Below, piece after piece: positions 5,802 through 6,919 of a stretch of 6,919 bases of DNA. The stretch is from JBBRZF01 sp038236965 (GTDB taxonomy: Bacteria > Acidobacteriota > Terriglobia > Terriglobales > Acidobacteriaceae). Position numbers and translations under genes: made by a program. Position 1 is the first letter of the stretch, and each line of letters opens with the position of its first letter. The notes under the pieces are model-generated. The model ran no database searches and was not told the DNA's origin. It saw only the letters and a program-made list of their open reading frames with translations. The stretch is taken from assembly GCA_038236965.1 (NCBI GenBank), contig JBBRZF010000179.1, forward strand, positions 1 through 6,919, given 5' to 3'.

Positions 5802-6410
5802 TCAGCCCTTCTTCGACTTGGACTTCGCAGAACGTGAAGCCGCGGCTTTCGCCTGCGTGCGCGTGGTAGAAACTTTTTTCGCGGCCGACTTCGCGCCGGT
5901 TCTCGCCGCCGACTTGGTGGCGGTCCTGGCTCCAGCTTTGGCTGCCTTCTTGGCTCCAGTCCTGACTGCGGGCTTGGCTGGCAAGGTCTTGCGACCCGCC
6001 TTCTTCACCGGCACCGGCGTGGGCGTTTTCTTCGCCGTGGCGCGCTTCGACTTCAGGTCTTGTTCGGTCAGTTGCTTTGCCGATTTCCAAAGCCGTTCCA
6101 GGTCGTAGAACTTGCGAGCGTTCTCCGAAAATACGTGGAGCACGAAGTCCACGTAATCGAGAAGCACCCATTCCGCCTGGTCGTAACCTTCGCGGTGATT
6201 AGGCTCGAAACCAGCGCGGGAGAGTGTCTCCTCCACTTCATCGCAGATGGCCTGAACCTGTCGCGGGTTGCTGCCGCTGCACACGAGAAAATAATCCGTG
6301 AACGCGCTGGACTCCTCGGGGAGCCGTAATACCGTCAAATTCTGCGCCTGTTTGGAGTGCGCGGCCTCTACGGCCATCAATACCTGTTGCTTCACGTCTG
6401 CTGGTTTCAT
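5802..6410 (-). CDS. rsfS: Ribosomal silencing factor RsfS with a long Lys/Ala-rich tail
   Basis: RsfS (Iojap/DUF143 family) binds ribosomal protein uL14 and blocks joining of the 30S and 50S subunits when nutrients are scarce. Residues 1-113 match the whole family: TDYFLVCSGSNPRQVQAI (38-55), then WVLLDYVDFVLHVF (81-94) and the hallmark FYDLERLW (101-108). The family is normally about 105-130 residues; this protein is 202. The extra part, about 114-202, is almost entirely K, A, R, T, S and P, with repeats such as RTGAK at 150 and 170, much like eukaryotic or bacterial histone-H1-like tails. The ATG at 6410 has GAGGA three bases upstream, a short spacing, but the N-terminus fits the family. 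It sits 36 bases after nadD and 8 bases before the activator gene, consistent with an operon. Confidence 0.94.
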   Translation of the reverse strand: MKPADVKQQVLMAVEAAHSKQAQNLTVLRLPEESSAFTDYFLVCSGSNPRQVQAICDEVEETLSRAGFEPNHREGYDQAEWVLLDYVDFVLHVFSENARKFYDLERLWKSAKQLTEQDLKSKRATAKKTPTPVPVKKAGRKTLPAKPAVRTGAKKAAKAGARTATKSAARTGAKSAAKKVSTTRTQAKAAASRSAKSKSKKG

Positions 6411-6424
6411 CCGTCCTCGTTCAT

Positions 6425-6439
6425 GCAGGTAATGCCTGC
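6425..6439. other. Small hairpin between nadD and rsfS
   Basis: GCAGG (6425-6429) and CCTGC (6435-6439) pair perfectly around a five-base loop in the 36-base gap. No T run follows on the minus strand, so it is unlikely to terminate transcription. It ends close to the rsfS RBS (6414-6418) and might affect translation or mRNA processing. Stems this short are common by chance. Confidence 0.3.
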
Positions 6440-6446
6440 GAAAATC

Positions 6447-6919
6447 TTATTGCTGCTTCTTGCGATGTTCGTGGCCGCCGACGATCTCAAACAGCTTTCG
6501 GCGTTCCTCCGGAGCTGCCTCGGCATCCCGCTTCACTTTCGGCTTCGCCGGAATCGTGTTCGGCTTCGCCGGAATTGTGGTGGCTGCCTCGGGTTTTCCC
6601 GGTTTGTATAGCTGCTCTTTACGAATATAGTCCGCCACCGCGTCGCCCGTAGAACTTGCCACGCTCTTGCCTGCGGCTGCCGCGGAGCGGATCTTCGTCG
6701 CCGACACTGGAACCTTCACGTCATCGAGCAGGTGAATCGTCGTCCCCGGAAGTACCATGGTGCCTCGCGCCGATTGCTTTTCAAAAATCTTGGCTACCTG
6801 CGCCGCCGGACGCAATGTCTCCGGCAAAGCCCGAGCGACATCGGCCAGCGAATATCCCGGACGACTGGCCACGATGAATTCGCATTCCTGCAAAAGCTCA
6901 ACCGGACTGCGCCACTTGG
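6447..6919 (-). CDS. nadD: Nicotinate-nucleotide adenylyltransferase, C-terminal part with an added tail
   Basis: NadD joins nicotinate mononucleotide and ATP to make deamido-NAD in NAD biosynthesis. The N-terminus, including the nucleotide-binding (H/T)xGH motif, lies beyond the right edge; 156 codons are visible. Recognisable family parts are KWRSPVELL then FIVASRPGY, and the C-terminal VPVSATKIRSAAAAGKSV with VADYIRKEQLY, where SATKIR corresponds to the conserved S-x-T-x-I-R segment. The family usually ends soon after the LY. Here about 50 more residues follow, including a tandem heptad TIPAKPN-TIPAKPK and a charged end (EERRKLFEIVGGHEHRKKQQ). A TTG at 6893 is only an internal codon, since family sequence continues upstream of it. 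rsfS follows at 36 bases, the arrangement seen in many bacteria. Confidence 0.93.
   Translation of the reverse strand, partial: KWRSPVELLQECEFIVASRPGYSLADVARALPETLRPAAQVAKIFEKQSARGTMVLPGTTIHLLDDVKVPVSATKIRSAAAAGKSVASSTGDAVADYIRKEQLYKPGKPEAATTIPAKPNTIPAKPKVKRDAEAAPEERRKLFEIVGGHEHRKKQQ
6539..6580. repeat. Two tandem 21-base repeats inside the nadD tail
   Basis: The unit TCGGCTTCGCCGGAAT followed by five bases occurs twice in a row (6539-6559 and 6560-6580). The copies differ at only two positions. On the minus strand they encode the repeated heptapeptide TIPAKPx. Because 21 is a multiple of three, copy-number change would lengthen or shorten the tail without breaking the frame. Confidence 0.8.

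Noticed and set aside
5930..5990. Repeated GGCTCCAG/GGCTTGG-like words resembling a CRISPR or DNA repeat array
   Set aside because: They are irregular and follow the codons of the Lys/Ala-rich RsfS tail; there are no constant repeats with unique spacers.
5794..6171. N-terminal extension of the activator by 126 codons
   Set aside because: It lies wholly inside rsfS in another frame and reads as low-complexity Gln/Ser/Glu/Gly sequence generated by the Lys/Ala-rich tail codons. The ATG at 5793, just after the rsfS stop, is the sensible start.

Overview
The window looks like a chromosomal segment of a fairly GC-rich bacterium, most probably an acidobacterium of the Koribacter/Terriglobia kind. 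That assignment is inferred from protein style, gene order and a hypothetical family I associate with that group; no database was searched. Nearly all recognisable genes are housekeeping genes on the minus strand. Read in their own direction (right to left) they are nadD (5' end cut by the window edge), rsfS, a sigma-54-dependent activator, rlmH, accD, a rubrerythrin gene and folC (3' end cut by the window edge).

Right part (4774-6919, minus strand): nadD, rsfS and the sigma-54 activator are closely spaced and could form one operon. NadD makes deamido-NAD; RsfS silences idle ribosomes by binding uL14. Both proteins carry unusual C-terminal low-complexity tails, and the RsfS tail resembles histone H1. 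The activator has a complete AAA+ domain with an intact GAFTGA loop and a Fis-type DNA-binding helix, but almost no N-terminal sensory region.

Middle part (2891-4745, plus strand): three genes run opposite to everything else and separate rsfS from rlmH, which are neighbours in many bacteria. The first encodes a membrane-anchored 145-residue protein whose soluble part resembles an acyl carrier protein but has Ala where the phosphopantetheine Ser should be. It overlaps, by GTGA, a 42-residue single-pass membrane protein with a basic tail. A hypothetical membrane-anchored protein follows; its reading frame is broken near position 4460, so the last ~90 residues are encoded one frame back.

Left part (1-2833, minus strand): rlmH (23S rRNA pseudouridine-1915 methyltransferase) and accD (acetyl-CoA carboxylase beta subunit) are followed by a strong intrinsic terminator. 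Next is a free-standing rubrerythrin gene with its own ribosome binding site and a second probable terminator, then folC. Rubrerythrin therefore looks like an independent oxidative-stress cassette placed between accD and folC. I saw no tRNA, rRNA, CRISPR array, transposase or integrase. No stretch over 300 bases lacks a gene.
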